A stretch of 64,000 bases of DNA from Erysipelothrix anatis (GCF_009828745.1 NZ_WTSX01000002.1:124001-188000); one strand, 5' to 3'. Numbered from the stretch's first letter, positions 28,605-37,860 are shown. Numbers and translations are program-made. The notes: generated from the sequence alone by a model not told the origin.

Positions 28605-31115
28605 ATGGAAGAGAATAAAGAATTTGATCGCGTAAAATCGCGTAGTATTTCTGATGAAATGAAGAAATCTTTCGTTTCATATGCAATGTCCGTTATTGTC
28701 TCACGTGCCCTTCCAGATGTACGTGATGGATTGAAACCTGTTCACCGTCGTATTCTATACGCGATGAGTGATTTGGGTATGACGAGTGATAAACCGTATA
28801 AGAAATCAGCACGTATCGTTGGGGACGTAATTGGTAAGTATCACCCTCACGGTGATATTGCTGTTTATGAATCAATGGTTCGTATGTCACAAGACTTTTC
28901 TTATCGTTACATGCTAGTTGATGGCCATGGTAACTTTGGGTCCATTGATGGCGATGGCGCTGCTGCGATGCGTTATACAGAAGCTCGTATGTCCAAAATT
29001 TCGATGGAAATGATGCGCGATATTAATAAAGAAACTGTTGATTTTCAACCTAACTATGACGGAGAAGAGACAGAACCTTCGGTTCTACCTTCACGTTTTC
29101 CGAATGTTTTAGTTAATGGTGGAACGGGGATTGCTGTCGGGATGGCGACGAATATCCCTCCTCATAACTTAGGAGAAGTCGTTGATGCTACAATTGCATT
29201 AATTGATAATCCAGAAATCACAATTAAAGAATTGATGGATGAGTATATTTTTGGTCCAGATTTCCCAACAGGAGCTTATTTACTTGGACGCTCAGGTATT
29301 AAGTCAGCATTTGAAACTGGTCGCGGATCTGTAGTTATGCGTGCTAAAGTTGATATCACTGAGTTACCTAATGGGAAGCCGGTTCTTACAATTTCTGAAA
29401 TACCTTATCAAGTAAATAAAGCGAATCTTGTTGAGAAAATCGCTAGTCTTGTTCGGGATAAAGAAATTGAAGGGATTACTGACTTAAGAGATGAGTCAAA
29501 CCGAGTCGGTATCAAAATAGTTATTGAATTACGTCGCGAAATACAACCAGAAGTTGTATTAAACCAACTATATCGTTTAACAGCAATGCAATCGACATTT
29601 GGTGTAAATATGTTAGCGTTGGTTGATAATAGACCAAAATTGCTTAACCTTCTTGAAATACTAGGATATTATCGAGATCACCAAATTGAGATTATCACAC
29701 GAAGAACACGATTCGAACTGCGAAAAGCTGAAGAACGTGCTCATATTCTCGAAGGAATGATCATTGCGCTCGATAATATCGATGAAGTAATGACAATTAT
29801 TAGAAATTCAAATGATGATGCTGAGGCAAGTAGTCGTCTCAATGAGAGATTTGGTCTTACAGCAATCCAATCTAAAGCTATCTTAGATATGCAGTTCAGA
29901 CGTTTGACTGGATTGCAACGTGAAAAACTCGATGCAGAATACGCAGAGTTAACACTGACAATAGAAGATTTAAAAGATATTCTTGCAAATCACAGTCGTG
30001 TTTTAGATATCATTAAGACAGATTTAGAAGAAATTAAGACTAAATTTGGTGATCCAAGACGCTCTGAGGTTATAGAAGCAGATATCGATATGCTTGATGA
30101 AGATTTGATACCTGAAGAAGATATCGTAATTTCGATGACCATGAATGGTTATATTAAGCGTACAACTATAGACTCCTTTAATGTTCAAAATAGAGGTGGT
30201 AAGGGTGTTAAAGGTATGGCGACATACGATGAAGATGAAATTGATCAATTCCTAGCTCTTTCAACTCATGATTACTTACTAGTCTTTACTAATAAAGGTA
30301 AAGTGTATAGAATGCGCGGATTTAATGTTCCAGCAGCAAGTAGAACTGCTAAAGGAATTCCAGTCGTCAACTTACTCTCTCTGGATGAAGGTGAAGAAGT
30401 ACGTACACTGGTGAAAGTACCTAGAGATGATGAAGACTCTAAATATGCATTCTTCGTAACTCGACAAGGTATCGTCAAACGTGTTGCAGTGAGTGAGTTT
30501 GAGTCAATTCGACAAAATGGTAAAATTGCAATTACGCTACGCGAAGACGATGAACTCGTGGCTGTCAAAATGACTGATGGTTCAAATGAAATTATCATTG
30601 GTGGAGACAACGGTAAAGCAGTTCGCTTTGACGAAAATGAAGTTAGACCAATGGGACGTACCGCATCTGGTGTTCGAGGATTCGATGTTGATGGTGGAAT
30701 CGTTGTAGGGGTTGCAACTGACCGTGAAGGTAAGTATATTTTAGCCATTACTGAAAAAGGTTATGGTAAACGTACTGAATTAGATGAGTATCGATTAACA
30801 AAACGTGGTGCTAAAGGTGTTAAAACAGTTAATATTACTGAGAAGAACGGTAATCTCGTATCACTTCGAGCTGTGGCAGGTGATGAAGAGCTTCTTGTTA
30901 TTTCAAGTGATGGAACTGTAATCCGAACAGAAGTTGCAAATATAGGAATATATGGTCGCTCAACGATTGGTGTTCGAATTATCAATGTTGGAGAAAATGA
31001 CGCTGTTGCTTCAGTCGCTGTGTTGAAAGTTAGTGAAGAAATTTCTGACTCTGATATCGATGATAAGTCACACGATGATACAGTAGTTGAAACAGAAACT
31101 GTAGATTCAGAATAA
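28605..31115 (+). CDS. gyrA: DNA gyrase subunit A
   Basis: An 836-residue gyrase A. The catalytic Tyr124 lies in MRYTEARMS, and the breakage-reunion domain is followed by the beta-pinwheel C-terminal domain with the gyrase-box motif [10 protein letters not shown], which separates it from ParC. In the quinolone-resistance region the sequence is [11 protein letters not shown]: Ile85 stands where E. coli has Ser83, a substitution linked to fluoroquinolone resistance. An acidic tail ends the protein. It starts 10 bases after gyrB with a strong GGGAGGG site. Confidence 0.97.
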   Translation: MEENKEFDRVKSRSISDEMKKSFVSYAMSVIVSRALPDVRDGLKPVHRRILYAMSDLGMTSDKPYKKSARIVGDVIGKYHPHGDIAVYESMVRMSQDFSYRYMLVDGHGNFGSIDGDGAAAMRYTEARMSKISMEMMRDINKETVDFQPNYDGEETEPSVLPSRFPNVLVNGGTGIAVGMATNIPPHNLGEVVDATIALIDNPEITIKELMDEYIFGPDFPTGAYLLGRSGIKSAFETGRGSVVMRAKVDITELPNGKPVLTISEIPYQVNKANLVEKIASLVRDKEIEGITDLRDESNRVGIKIVIELRREIQPEVVLNQLYRLTAMQSTFGVNMLALVDNRPKLLNLLEILGYYRDHQIEIITRRTRFELRKAEERAHILEGMIIALDNIDEVMTIIRNSNDDAEASSRLNERFGLTAIQSKAILDMQFRRLTGLQREKLDAEYAELTLTIEDLKDILANHSRVLDIIKTDLEEIKTKFGDPRRSEVIEADIDMLDEDLIPEEDIVISMTMNGYIKRTTIDSFNVQNRGGKGVKGMATYDEDEIDQFLALSTHDYLLVFTNKGKVYRMRGFNVPAASRTAKGIPVVNLLSLDEGEEVRTLVKVPRDDEDSKYAFFVTRQGIVKRVAVSEFESIRQNGKIAITLREDDELVAVKMTDGSNEIIIGGDNGKAVRFDENEVRPMGRTASGVRGFDVDGGIVVGVATDREGKYILAITEKGYGKRTELDEYRLTKRGAKGVKTVNITEKNGNLVSLRAVAGDEELLVISSDGTVIRTEVANIGIYGRSTIGVRIINVGENDAVASVAVLKVSEEISDSDIDDKSHDDTVVETETVDSE

Positions 31116-31123
31116 TATAGTAC

Positions 31124-31156
31124 AAAAGCATACGATTTATCGTATGCTTTTTCTTT
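31124..31156 (+). terminator. gyrA terminator
   Basis: AAAGCATACGAT-tt-ATCGTATGCTTT followed by TTCTTTATT. Confidence 0.85.
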
Positions 31157-31179
31157 ATTCATAATCAAAACTCACTAAT

Positions 31180-31208
31180 TTGACAATAAATACAGTAATG
31201 GCTATAAT
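31180..31208 (+). promoter_or_regulatory. serS promoter
   Basis: Perfect TTGACA (31180-31185), 17-base spacer, perfect TATAAT (31203-31208), ahead of the T-box leader. Confidence 0.85.
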
Positions 31209-31214
31209 TATCTT

Positions 31215-31425
31215 AAACTCAGTGAGAGGGAATAATATAGTCGTAAGTTATTTAAAGAGAGATACTGTTGGTGAGAGGTATTATTAATTGATTATAGATC
31301 TACCCTTGAGAGATTAAATTCGGAAGACAGCCGTTATCTGTTAAAGGAATGTTTCACGTGAAACATTCGAAAAAGGGTGGCACCACGGTAAATCCGTCCC
31401 TTAATGAGGGTGTTTTTTTTATTTT
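31215..31425 (+). promoter_or_regulatory. serine T-box leader of serS
   Basis: The conserved T-box sequence AGGGTGGCACCACGG (31374-31388) is followed by a G+C-rich hairpin (CCCTTAATGAGGG) and a T run acting as terminator, just before serS. The base of stem I pairs CTCA/AGGG near 31220-31232 with CCCTTGAG near 31303-31310. Directly before the CCC lies UCU (31299-31301), a Ser codon in the specifier position. Uncharged tRNA-Ser should favour the antiterminator and raise serS expression. A perfect parS site lies between stem I and the T-box sequence. Confidence 0.88.
31350..31365. promoter_or_regulatory. parS centromere site (perfect consensus)
   Basis: TGTTTCACGTGAAACA, the exact 16-base ParB (Spo0J) binding site, about 11 kb from the origin. 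It lies inside the transcribed serS leader and as RNA could fold into a stem GUUUC-acgu-GAAAC. Confidence 0.92.
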
Positions 31426-31438
31426 AGGAGAGATAGTT

Positions 31439-32728
31439 ATGTTAGATATTAATCTATTTAGAACTGATGCGGATATTATTCGCGAGAATATCAAGAAAAA
31501 ATTCCAAGATCACAAACTACCAATGGTCGATGAAATCATTGCATTGGACATTGAATATCGTGGTTTAAAGACACGTGCAGATGAATTACGTGGACAAAGA
31601 AACTCATTAAGTAAGGAAATTGGTAAACTAATGGGTCAAAAGAAAATCGATGAAGCAAACGCCATTAAAGAGCAGGTTCAAGCATTTGCTAAAGAACTTG
31701 AAGAAATTGAGCAGAATGAAGAACCAGTATTTGAGAAATTACAACAACTCTTAATGCAAATACCGAACTTAATTGCTGATGATGTTCCTTTAGGAAGAGA
31801 TGACACCGAAAATGTCGAGCGTTCACGTCATGGTGAAATGGTAGAAAAACCGTTTGAAGTCCCTTATCACGTAGATATTATGGAGTCATTCGATGGAATC
31901 GACTTAGATGCAGCGCGAAAAGTTAGTGGACAAGGCTTCTACTACTTACAAAAGGATGTTGCGCGTCTTCATTCAGCTGTCACTGCATACGCAAGAGACT
32001 TCATGATTGATCGTGGCTATGACTATGTCATTCCACCATATATGATCCGTAGTCATGTTGTAACTGGTGTAATGAGCTTCGAAGAAATGGAAAATATGAT
32101 GTATAAGGTTGAAGGTGAGGATCTGTACTTAATTGGTACCAGTGAACACTCAATGATTGGTAAGTTTATTGATACAATCAACCCTGAATCAAAGATGCCA
32201 CAACGCCTCACTAGCTACTCACCTTGCTTCCGTAAAGAAGTAGGTGCACATGGAATAGAAGAGCGCGGAGTATATAGAATACACCAGTTTGAGAAGCAAG
32301 AAATGGTTATTGTATGTAAACCGGAAGAAAGTGCTGCATTATTTGAAGAAATGTACAAAAATTCAGTTGATTACTTCCGAAGTCTAGATATTCCAGTCAG
32401 AGTTTTAGAGTGTTGCTCAGGAGATTTAGCTGATCTGAAACACAAATCTGTTGATGTTGAAGCATGGAGTCCTCGTCAAAAGAAATTCTTTGAAGTAGGA
32501 AGTTGCTCAAACCTTACTGATGCTCAAGCAAGAAGACTAAAAATAAGAATTGATACAAAAGATGGACGCGTATTTGCACATACCTTAAACAATACTGTTG
32601 TTGCACCTCCGCGTATGCTTATCGCATTTTTAGAGAATAACCTTCAAGAAGACGGTTCGGTACTAATTCCTGAAGCGTTAAGACCTTATATGGGATTTAA
32701 AGAGAAAATGGTTCCTGTATCTAAATAA
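31439..32728 (+). CDS. serS: seryl-tRNA synthetase
   Basis: A 429-residue class II synthetase that charges tRNA-Ser. An N-terminal antiparallel coiled-coil arm (about residues 30-100) is followed by the catalytic domain with motif 2 (TSYSPCFRKEVGAHG...IHQFEK) and motif 3 (NTVVAPPRMLIAFLEN). The ATG at 31439 follows TTAGGAGAG. An in-frame ATG at 31349 lies within the T-box leader and is not the start. Confidence 0.97.
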   Translation: MLDINLFRTDADIIRENIKKKFQDHKLPMVDEIIALDIEYRGLKTRADELRGQRNSLSKEIGKLMGQKKIDEANAIKEQVQAFAKELEEIEQNEEPVFEKLQQLLMQIPNLIADDVPLGRDDTENVERSRHGEMVEKPFEVPYHVDIMESFDGIDLDAARKVSGQGFYYLQKDVARLHSAVTAYARDFMIDRGYDYVIPPYMIRSHVVTGVMSFEEMENMMYKVEGEDLYLIGTSEHSMIGKFIDTINPESKMPQRLTSYSPCFRKEVGAHGIEERGVYRIHQFEKQEMVIVCKPEESAALFEEMYKNSVDYFRSLDIPVRVLECCSGDLADLKHKSVDVEAWSPRQKKFFEVGSCSNLTDAQARRLKIRIDTKDGRVFAHTLNNTVVAPPRMLIAFLENNLQEDGSVLIPEALRPYMGFKEKMVPVSK

Positions 32729-32736
32729 ATCACAAA

Positions 32737-32772
32737 GAAAAGGAGTTAATCGTAAGATTATCTCCTTTTTTA
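32737..32772 (+). terminator. serS terminator
   Basis: AAAAGGAGTTAATC-gtaa-GATTATCTCCTTTTTT: a long stem with one mismatch and a T run; may also serve the converging hydrolase gene. Confidence 0.8.
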
Positions 32773-32782
32773 GGTTCATTAT

Positions 32783-33574
32783 TTATTGTTTTGCTAAGTA
32801 TTCTTTAATAATTCGAGTAACAGGGGCAGAATTATTGTCTTCAATTACAAAATCAGCAATTTGTTTGACATCATCATGTGCATTTTTAACAGCATAACCA
32901 ATACCCGCTAGCTCAAGCATTCCAATGTCGTTATGATAATCACCAAATGCGACTACGTCATCTCGATCTATATTCATTTCTTCGAGTAGATGTTTAAGAC
33001 CTTCGCCTTTATCGACATTGCTATGCATGACATCAATCCAGATTTTACCGGCAGTAACAGCATTATAACTGCTTGATAGGGCAGGTTCTATAAAGTTTTT
33101 GTAATTATCAACTGTATTATCAAGACTTAGCATAGTGACTTTGATTATATCATCATCCACCTTTGATATATCGTCAACTATATTATAGTCGAGATAATAT
33201 TCATACAGCTTTTGTTTATGGTCATCATTGTAGACTTCAACATAAGCACTCGTTAGAGACGATGCAATGATTGAAGTTTCTTTTGCTTTACGAATGGGTA
33301 CTAGGACTTCTTCAATATCTTCCTGAGAAAATACAGACTTATAGATAATTTTACCGTTATACTCGACAATTGCGCCATTGTCTGAGATAAAATTGATCTC
33401 ATGTTTAAAATCTTTAACTTTGTTTTTAATACTAAAGAGTGTTCTTCCGGAAGCTAGAACAAGTCCGGAATCACTACTGTTTAGTAGGTCTAGTGTTTCT
33501 TTGAAATCTTTTGGCAACTCTGAATTATCGTTCAGAAGGGTGTGATCCATGTCACTTACAAATAGTTTTGGCAT
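32783..33574 (-). CDS. HAD-superfamily hydrolase, Cof type
   Basis: A 263-residue Cof-type HAD phosphatase. Motif I is DMDHTLLND (nucleophile Asp), motif II is LASGRT, and motif III/IV is FGDYHNDIGMLELAG with preceding Lys. These enzymes dephosphorylate sugar phosphates, nucleotides or flavin precursors; the substrate cannot be told from sequence. GGAGGT precedes the ATG. It is transcribed toward the origin, opposite to its neighbours. Confidence 0.88.
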   Translation of the reverse strand: MPKLFVSDMDHTLLNDNSELPKDFKETLDLLNSSDSGLVLASGRTLFSIKNKVKDFKHEINFISDNGAIVEYNGKIIYKSVFSQEDIEEVLVPIRKAKETSIIASSLTSAYVEVYNDDHKQKLYEYYLDYNIVDDISKVDDDIIKVTMLSLDNTVDNYKNFIEPALSSSYNAVTAGKIWIDVMHSNVDKGEGLKHLLEEMNIDRDDVVAFGDYHNDIGMLELAGIGYAVKNAHDDVKQIADFVIEDNNSAPVTRIIKEYLAKQ

Positions 33575-33604
33575 ATGCTACCTCCAGTGAAATTATATCA
33601 TAAA

Positions 33605-33620
33605 TGTTTCACGTGAAACG
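33605..33620. promoter_or_regulatory. parS-like site upstream of the SRP RNA gene
   Basis: TGTTTCACGTGAAACG, one base off the parS consensus (last base). It ends at the base directly before the -35 box of the SRP RNA promoter. Confidence 0.85.
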
Positions 33621-33648
33621 TTGCATTTATTTGCATATTTGTTATAAT
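33621..33648 (+). promoter_or_regulatory. promoter of SRP RNA gene
   Basis: TTGCAT (33621-33626), 16-base spacer, TATAAT (33643-33648). Confidence 0.7.
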
Positions 33649-33653
33649 AACTA

Positions 33654-33740
33654 TGCTACTACAACATAATCTAATGAACCAGGTCAGGGTAGGAATACAG
33701 CAGCCTTAATTTAGCTCTTATGTGTGTAGTGGCTTTTTTT
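33654..33740 (+). ncRNA. ffs: signal recognition particle RNA (small 4.5S type)
   Basis: The conserved SRP core is visible: ACCAGGTCAGG on the 5' side, then GGAATACAGCAGCC on the 3' side, which form the internal loops that bind Ffh. Outer arms pair GCTACTAC (from 33655) with GTAGTGGC (to 33733), followed by a T run acting as terminator. This is the short form of about 85 bases without an Alu domain. In Bacillus the gene lies between tadA and dnaX; here it is upstream of tadA. Confidence 0.88.
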
Positions 33741-33764
33741 GTATCCAAAATGAGGTGATAAATC

Positions 33765-34652
33765 ATGAATCACGAAATGTATATGAGAGAAGCTATAAAA
33801 CAAGCTAAAATGGCATATGAGATGGATGAAGTACCTGTCGGTGCTATTGTAGTAAAAGACGGGAAAATTATAGGTAAAGGATTCAATCTAAGAGAGAGTA
33901 CCAATAGAACAAGCGCACATGCAGAAATTGAAGCCATGAATGCCGCGGGGAAATCACTTAATAGTTGGAACTTAAGTGGTTGTACTGTTTATGTAACTGT
34001 CGAACCTTGTCAAATGTGCGCAGGAGCAATGATTCAAGCTCATGTAGATACTGTAGTATTTGGTGCTAATGAACCAAATAGTGGTAGCTATGGATCAGTA
34101 TTGAATATGTCTGAAATACAGGGATTTAATCATTACCCGAAGGTAATCCCAAACATACTCGAATCTGAAGGGAGATTACTTATGAAAGAATTTTTTAAAG
34201 AAAAACGAAATAATGAAGTAAAAATCAAACGTGTTGATGATGAATCTTATAATCTATACTTAGATGTCAGGAAGAAAGTGTTTGTTGAAGAACAAAATGT
34301 TGATATAAGCCTTGAAATAGATGAATACGATTCACCTAATGATGAGAACGTAATGCATGTAATGGCGGTTGTTAATAATCAAGTTGTTGGAGCTGCTCGA
34401 TACGTGAAAAAGGGAGATACCCTCAAGGTTGGAAGAGTTGCAGTGCTCAAAGAGTACCGGAAATTCAAAATAGGGACAAAGTTGCTCCAAGATGCAGAGA
34501 AACAAGCGAAAAATAATGGGTTTAAGCGACTAGAATTGGGTGCGCAGATTCAAGCAATACCATTCTATGAAAAAAATGGCTATAAAGAATATGGTGAAGT
34601 CTTTGATGACGCAGGGATTGATCATATAATGATGGAAAAGGAAATCAAATAA
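33765..34652 (+). CDS. tadA: tRNA adenosine deaminase fused to GNAT acetyltransferase
   Basis: A 295-residue two-domain protein. Residues 1-150 are a complete TadA: zinc ligands His52 and Cys82/Cys85 with catalytic Glu54 (AHAEIEA, EPCQMCAGAM), which converts A34 to inosine in tRNA-Arg. Residues from about 155 are a GNAT N-acetyltransferase of the YjcF/ElaA type (VRKKVFVEEQNVD, then VGRVAVLKEYRKFKIGTKLL and FYEKNGYKEYGEVFDDAG). The joint KEFFKEKRNNEVKIKRVD is uninterrupted. TadA is normally about 150-170 residues, so this is a fusion. GAGGTGAT precedes the ATG. Confidence 0.92.
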   Translation: MNHEMYMREAIKQAKMAYEMDEVPVGAIVVKDGKIIGKGFNLRESTNRTSAHAEIEAMNAAGKSLNSWNLSGCTVYVTVEPCQMCAGAMIQAHVDTVVFGANEPNSGSYGSVLNMSEIQGFNHYPKVIPNILESEGRLLMKEFFKEKRNNEVKIKRVDDESYNLYLDVRKKVFVEEQNVDISLEIDEYDSPNDENVMHVMAVVNNQVVGAARYVKKGDTLKVGRVAVLKEYRKFKIGTKLLQDAEKQAKNNGFKRLELGAQIQAIPFYEKNGYKEYGEVFDDAGIDHIMMEKEIK

Positions 34653-34686
34653 AAAAACATCAATCTTAGTGATTGATGTTTTTTAT
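34652..34686. terminator. bidirectional terminator between tadA fusion and sortase
   Basis: AAAAAACATCAATC-ttagt-GATTGATGTTTTTT, a long perfect stem with A and T flanks. Confidence 0.9.
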
Positions 34687-34695
34687 AGCATAAAC

Positions 34696-35301
34696 TTATG
34701 TGTTCGGTACTTCACTGATTTGTGTTGCCTTGACGATAGTTCGCCATGGATCAACAGTCGTTTGTTCTGTACATGTAATTAAAGTAAGTGTTCTAGCATC
34801 TGGAGTATCATTCAAGACCGACACATCCGTATGATGAACGGTAGAAATATCTTCAATACGATAAGTATAAGTATTCTTTTTATCGTTAAGTATTACTTCA
34901 TCACCAATTTCAAGTTTATCAAAATCTCTAAAGACACAGCTTGCACAGTTTCCATTGTGGCCCGCAATAGCGAAGTTTCCGTTACCTGTAGGTTCAGGAG
35001 AACTTTCATATGCAACTACATAGCGAGAAAGATAGTCCCAATCATTAGTTTTAGCAATCAAATGATTAACACCTAGTTTTTCAATAACTATATAGCCCCA
35101 TACATTGGCATCAACAGTCTCAGCTGGAAGTTCTGAGTTTTCAGATAATAAAGGAGCATTCATAAAATTTTGTAGTTCCTGTTCCTGTGATTTACGTTCA
35201 AAGTATTTGATACCGACATCGTAAACAATGATTGAGAGCCCCAGCACAGTCATTAGTATCCCAATGATACCAAGAACATTTACTTTTTTCTTCTTTTCCA
35301 T
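34696..35301 (-). CDS. sortase
   Basis: A 201-residue sortase. A single N-terminal membrane anchor (about residues 9-28) is followed by the catalytic domain with His115 (AIAGHNG), Cys177 (TLITCTE) and Arg187 (PWRTIV). It would join LPXTG-type proteins to the cell wall or to each other on the outer membrane face. The class is uncertain; the LITC motif and short length suggest class D/E rather than A. No LPXTG substrate gene is in the window. Ribosome site is weak (AAGG close to the ATG). Confidence 0.88.
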   Translation of the reverse strand: MEKKKKVNVLGIIGILMTVLGLSIIVYDVGIKYFERKSQEQELQNFMNAPLLSENSELPAETVDANVWGYIVIEKLGVNHLIAKTNDWDYLSRYVVAYESSPEPTGNGNFAIAGHNGNCASCVFRDFDKLEIGDEVILNDKKNTYTYRIEDISTVHHTDVSVLNDTPDARTLTLITCTEQTTVDPWRTIVKATQISEVPNT

Positions 35302-35330
35302 ACCTTAATTATATGGAATCAAATAAGTAA

Positions 35331-35358
35331 TTACAACCAATAGACCGTATGATATAAT
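35331..35358 (+). promoter_or_regulatory. dnaX promoter
   Basis: TTACAA (35331-35336), 16-base spacer, perfect TATAAT (35353-35358), 17 bases before the dnaX ATG. Confidence 0.5.
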
Positions 35359-35375
35359 GAATAATAGGTGATAAC

Positions 35376-37247
35376 ATGGCATATCAGTCATTATATAGAA
35401 AATACAGACCTTCTACGATGGACGAAGTAGTCGGCCAACAACATATTGTTGAAGTCCTTACAAATTCAGTGAAAAAAGATAAGATATCGCATGCATATCT
35501 TTTAACAGGTCCCCGAGGTACCGGAAAAACCTCAACAGCAAAATTGTTTGCACGTGCAGTAAACTGTACAAGTGAAACCGAACTGATCTGTGGTCAGTGT
35601 GATAACTGTGTTGCAGTACAAAATAATACACATCCTGACTTAATTGAAATTGATGCAGCAAGTAATAACGGTGTAGATGAAATTCGAAGTTTAATCGAAC
35701 GTGTTAAATACACACCGATTTTAGGTAAATATAAAGTGTATATTATTGATGAGGTCCATATGTTGACGCAAGGTGCATTTAATGCCCTATTAAAGACATT
35801 AGAAGAACCACCAAGTCATGTTGTCTTTATTCTTGCGACTACAGAGATTCATAAAGTGCTTCCAACCATCATTTCAAGGTGCCAAAGATTCGATTTTACA
35901 AGAATTCCTGAATTGGCAATTGCAGAGCGTTTAGACAGTATTTTAGATCAAGAACATGAAAGTGCAGAACCTGGTGCAACGGAATTGATTGCGTCATTAT
36001 CGGGTGGTGGATTGCGAAATGCACTAACTATTTTAGAGCAAGCAATTGTGCTATCTGATGGTCCGATTACAAAGCAACAAATCTATGCATCAAATGGTGT
36101 ACTATCAGTTGATGGAAAAATGGAAATGTTTAGAAATATTGCAGCAAGTGATATGCAGCAACTTATTGATAATATTCAAGGTATGAAAATGCAATCAGTC
36201 AGCTATGATCGCTTAGTGATGGATATTACAAAAAACCTTAAAGATAGTCTGATTTATACGTATACTAAAATGAATACAATAACTGAAGATACGTTAGTCC
36301 ATTATTTATCAGAAGCATTTACAACAGATGTCCGTCTTAAAATGATTGATATCTTGTTAGAGTATGCAGAAAAGATGCGTTTCTCACAACAACCTGAAAT
36401 GTACTTTGAGATTGCTATGTTAGACATATTTAATCATTTTTCGAATAAATCAGATAGAGTGCAAGGGCAGCAAACTCAAAAAGATACGCAGTTTGTTACA
36501 AATAAACAAGAGACTGTAGTTGAAACTCCAAAAGACTTAAAACCGATAGTGGAATCCGTAAATTCGAAAGTTGCTACAGACTTAGATCCAGTAGTACTCA
36601 CAAAAGATGTAAATAAACAACCAGAAGTTGTTATATCAAATCCGGAAGACGCAATACAGTTTGAGTTTGATGATACTGAACATGAAATAATCGAAGATGT
36701 CGTAGATGATTCAGAAAATTCATCAAATATTGCTCCTGTACATACAGAAAATAGTATTGGCCTAAAGAATATTGATACTGATATGGTTATAAGATTTATG
36801 GTAACTGCTGATAAGTCACTGAGATTAGCGGATGAAGAGCAATTTACGCAAATTCAGAGGTATCGAAATATACCACAATGGGCGCGATCAGCGAGATTAC
36901 TATCTGGCGGTAAAGTAGTGTTAAGTAGTCCATTCTTTGTTGTTGTAGCGATGCAGTCTGAAATTGAAGTTCGTGAAATTGGTGAAGCACGGAATCGTCA
37001 CGAACTCAATAAATTTAGCGAAGTGATTTTCAATAAAGATAAAACAATCTTAGCAATCTCAGTAAATATGTATCAAGAAGCGGTCGCAAAATTTATTGAA
37101 CTTAATAAAGCAGGAACATTACCAAGTCCTGTTCTACCTGAAGAACTTACAGTAACAGAAGATAATGCGGAAGATGCCCGAATTGTTGATGAGTCACTTG
37201 ATAGTGTCTTAAATCTATTTGGTGATTCCGTAGAAATTATTGAATAG
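35376..37247 (+). CDS. dnaX: DNA polymerase III gamma/tau subunit
   Basis: A 623-residue clamp-loader ATPase. Walker A is GPRGTGKTS (residues 45-53), followed by a zinc module (CGQCDNC), Walker B IIDEVHML and the sensor SRC motif (IISRCQRF). The C-terminal half carries an acidic linker (about 370-455) and a tau-like end. It loads DnaN and bridges polymerase and helicase. It is followed by recR; the usual ybaB/yaaK gene between them is absent. Confidence 0.96.
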   Translation: MAYQSLYRKYRPSTMDEVVGQQHIVEVLTNSVKKDKISHAYLLTGPRGTGKTSTAKLFARAVNCTSETELICGQCDNCVAVQNNTHPDLIEIDAASNNGVDEIRSLIERVKYTPILGKYKVYIIDEVHMLTQGAFNALLKTLEEPPSHVVFILATTEIHKVLPTIISRCQRFDFTRIPELAIAERLDSILDQEHESAEPGATELIASLSGGGLRNALTILEQAIVLSDGPITKQQIYASNGVLSVDGKMEMFRNIAASDMQQLIDNIQGMKMQSVSYDRLVMDITKNLKDSLIYTYTKMNTITEDTLVHYLSEAFTTDVRLKMIDILLEYAEKMRFSQQPEMYFEIAMLDIFNHFSNKSDRVQGQQTQKDTQFVTNKQETVVETPKDLKPIVESVNSKVATDLDPVVLTKDVNKQPEVVISNPEDAIQFEFDDTEHEIIEDVVDDSENSSNIAPVHTENSIGLKNIDTDMVIRFMVTADKSLRLADEEQFTQIQRYRNIPQWARSARLLSGGKVVLSSPFFVVVAMQSEIEVREIGEARNRHELNKFSEVIFNKDKTILAISVNMYQEAVAKFIELNKAGTLPSPVLPEELTVTEDNAEDARIVDESLDSVLNLFGDSVEIIE

Positions 37248-37255
37248 GAGTTATA

Positions 37256-37846
37256 ATGTATCCGAAAACACTGCAACAACTCATAGAATCATTTAAGATG
37301 CTACCTGGAGTTGGTCAAAAAACAGCAGAACGTTATGCACTTACAATGTTGGAATCAAACATTGAAGATCTCAACGAATTTGCTAGCAATCTGATGAATA
37401 TAAAATTAAACATTAAAACATGCAAAGTATGCCATAATCTTACAGAAACAGAAATTTGTGACATATGTGCAGATAACACTCGCGATCAAAATACAATTTG
37501 TGTTGTTTCAAGTGCTAAAGAAGTTTTCTCAATCGAAAAAACACAAGAGTATCATGGTGTCTATCATGTGCTTGATGGCCTGATCTCAACGAAAAAGGGC
37601 ATAATGCCTGATCAATTGAATATTGAAAGTTTGGAAAAACGTCTATCTCTAGAATCAAAAGAAGTGATTCTAGCATTGAATGCGACAGTTGAAGGTGAAA
37701 TGACTTCATTATATCTTGCTAAAAGGCTTGAGGATAAAGTTGATGTTACACGTTTGGCTTTTGGACTTCCAATTGGAGGGCATCTCGATTACGCCGATGA
37801 TATGACATTAATCAAGGCTTTTGAAGGACGTAATAAAATTAAGTAA
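37256..37846 (+). CDS. recR: recombination protein RecR
   Basis: A 196-residue RecR. A helix-hairpin-helix (MLPGVGQKTAERYAL) is followed by a Cys4 zinc finger (CKVCHNLTETEICDIC) and a TOPRIM domain (TICVVSSAKEVFSIEKT). It acts with RecF and RecO in gap repair. AGGAG precedes the ATG, 8 bases after dnaX, so the two are one operon. Confidence 0.96.
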   Translation: MYPKTLQQLIESFKMLPGVGQKTAERYALTMLESNIEDLNEFASNLMNIKLNIKTCKVCHNLTETEICDICADNTRDQNTICVVSSAKEVFSIEKTQEYHGVYHVLDGLISTKKGIMPDQLNIESLEKRLSLESKEVILALNATVEGEMTSLYLAKRLEDKVDVTRLAFGLPIGGHLDYADDMTLIKAFEGRNKIK

Positions 37847-37860
37847 AGGAGGATAACATA

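Noticed and set aside
30272-31168. Long reverse-strand open frames inside gyrA
   Set aside because: They are rich in Ser, Thr and Pro without domain pattern and mirror a clear coding strand, so they are shadows.
31349-31438. In-frame extension of serS to an ATG at 31349
   Set aside because: It would translate the parS palindrome, the T-box sequence and terminator; the ATG at 31439 has a ribosome site and matches the family N-terminus.
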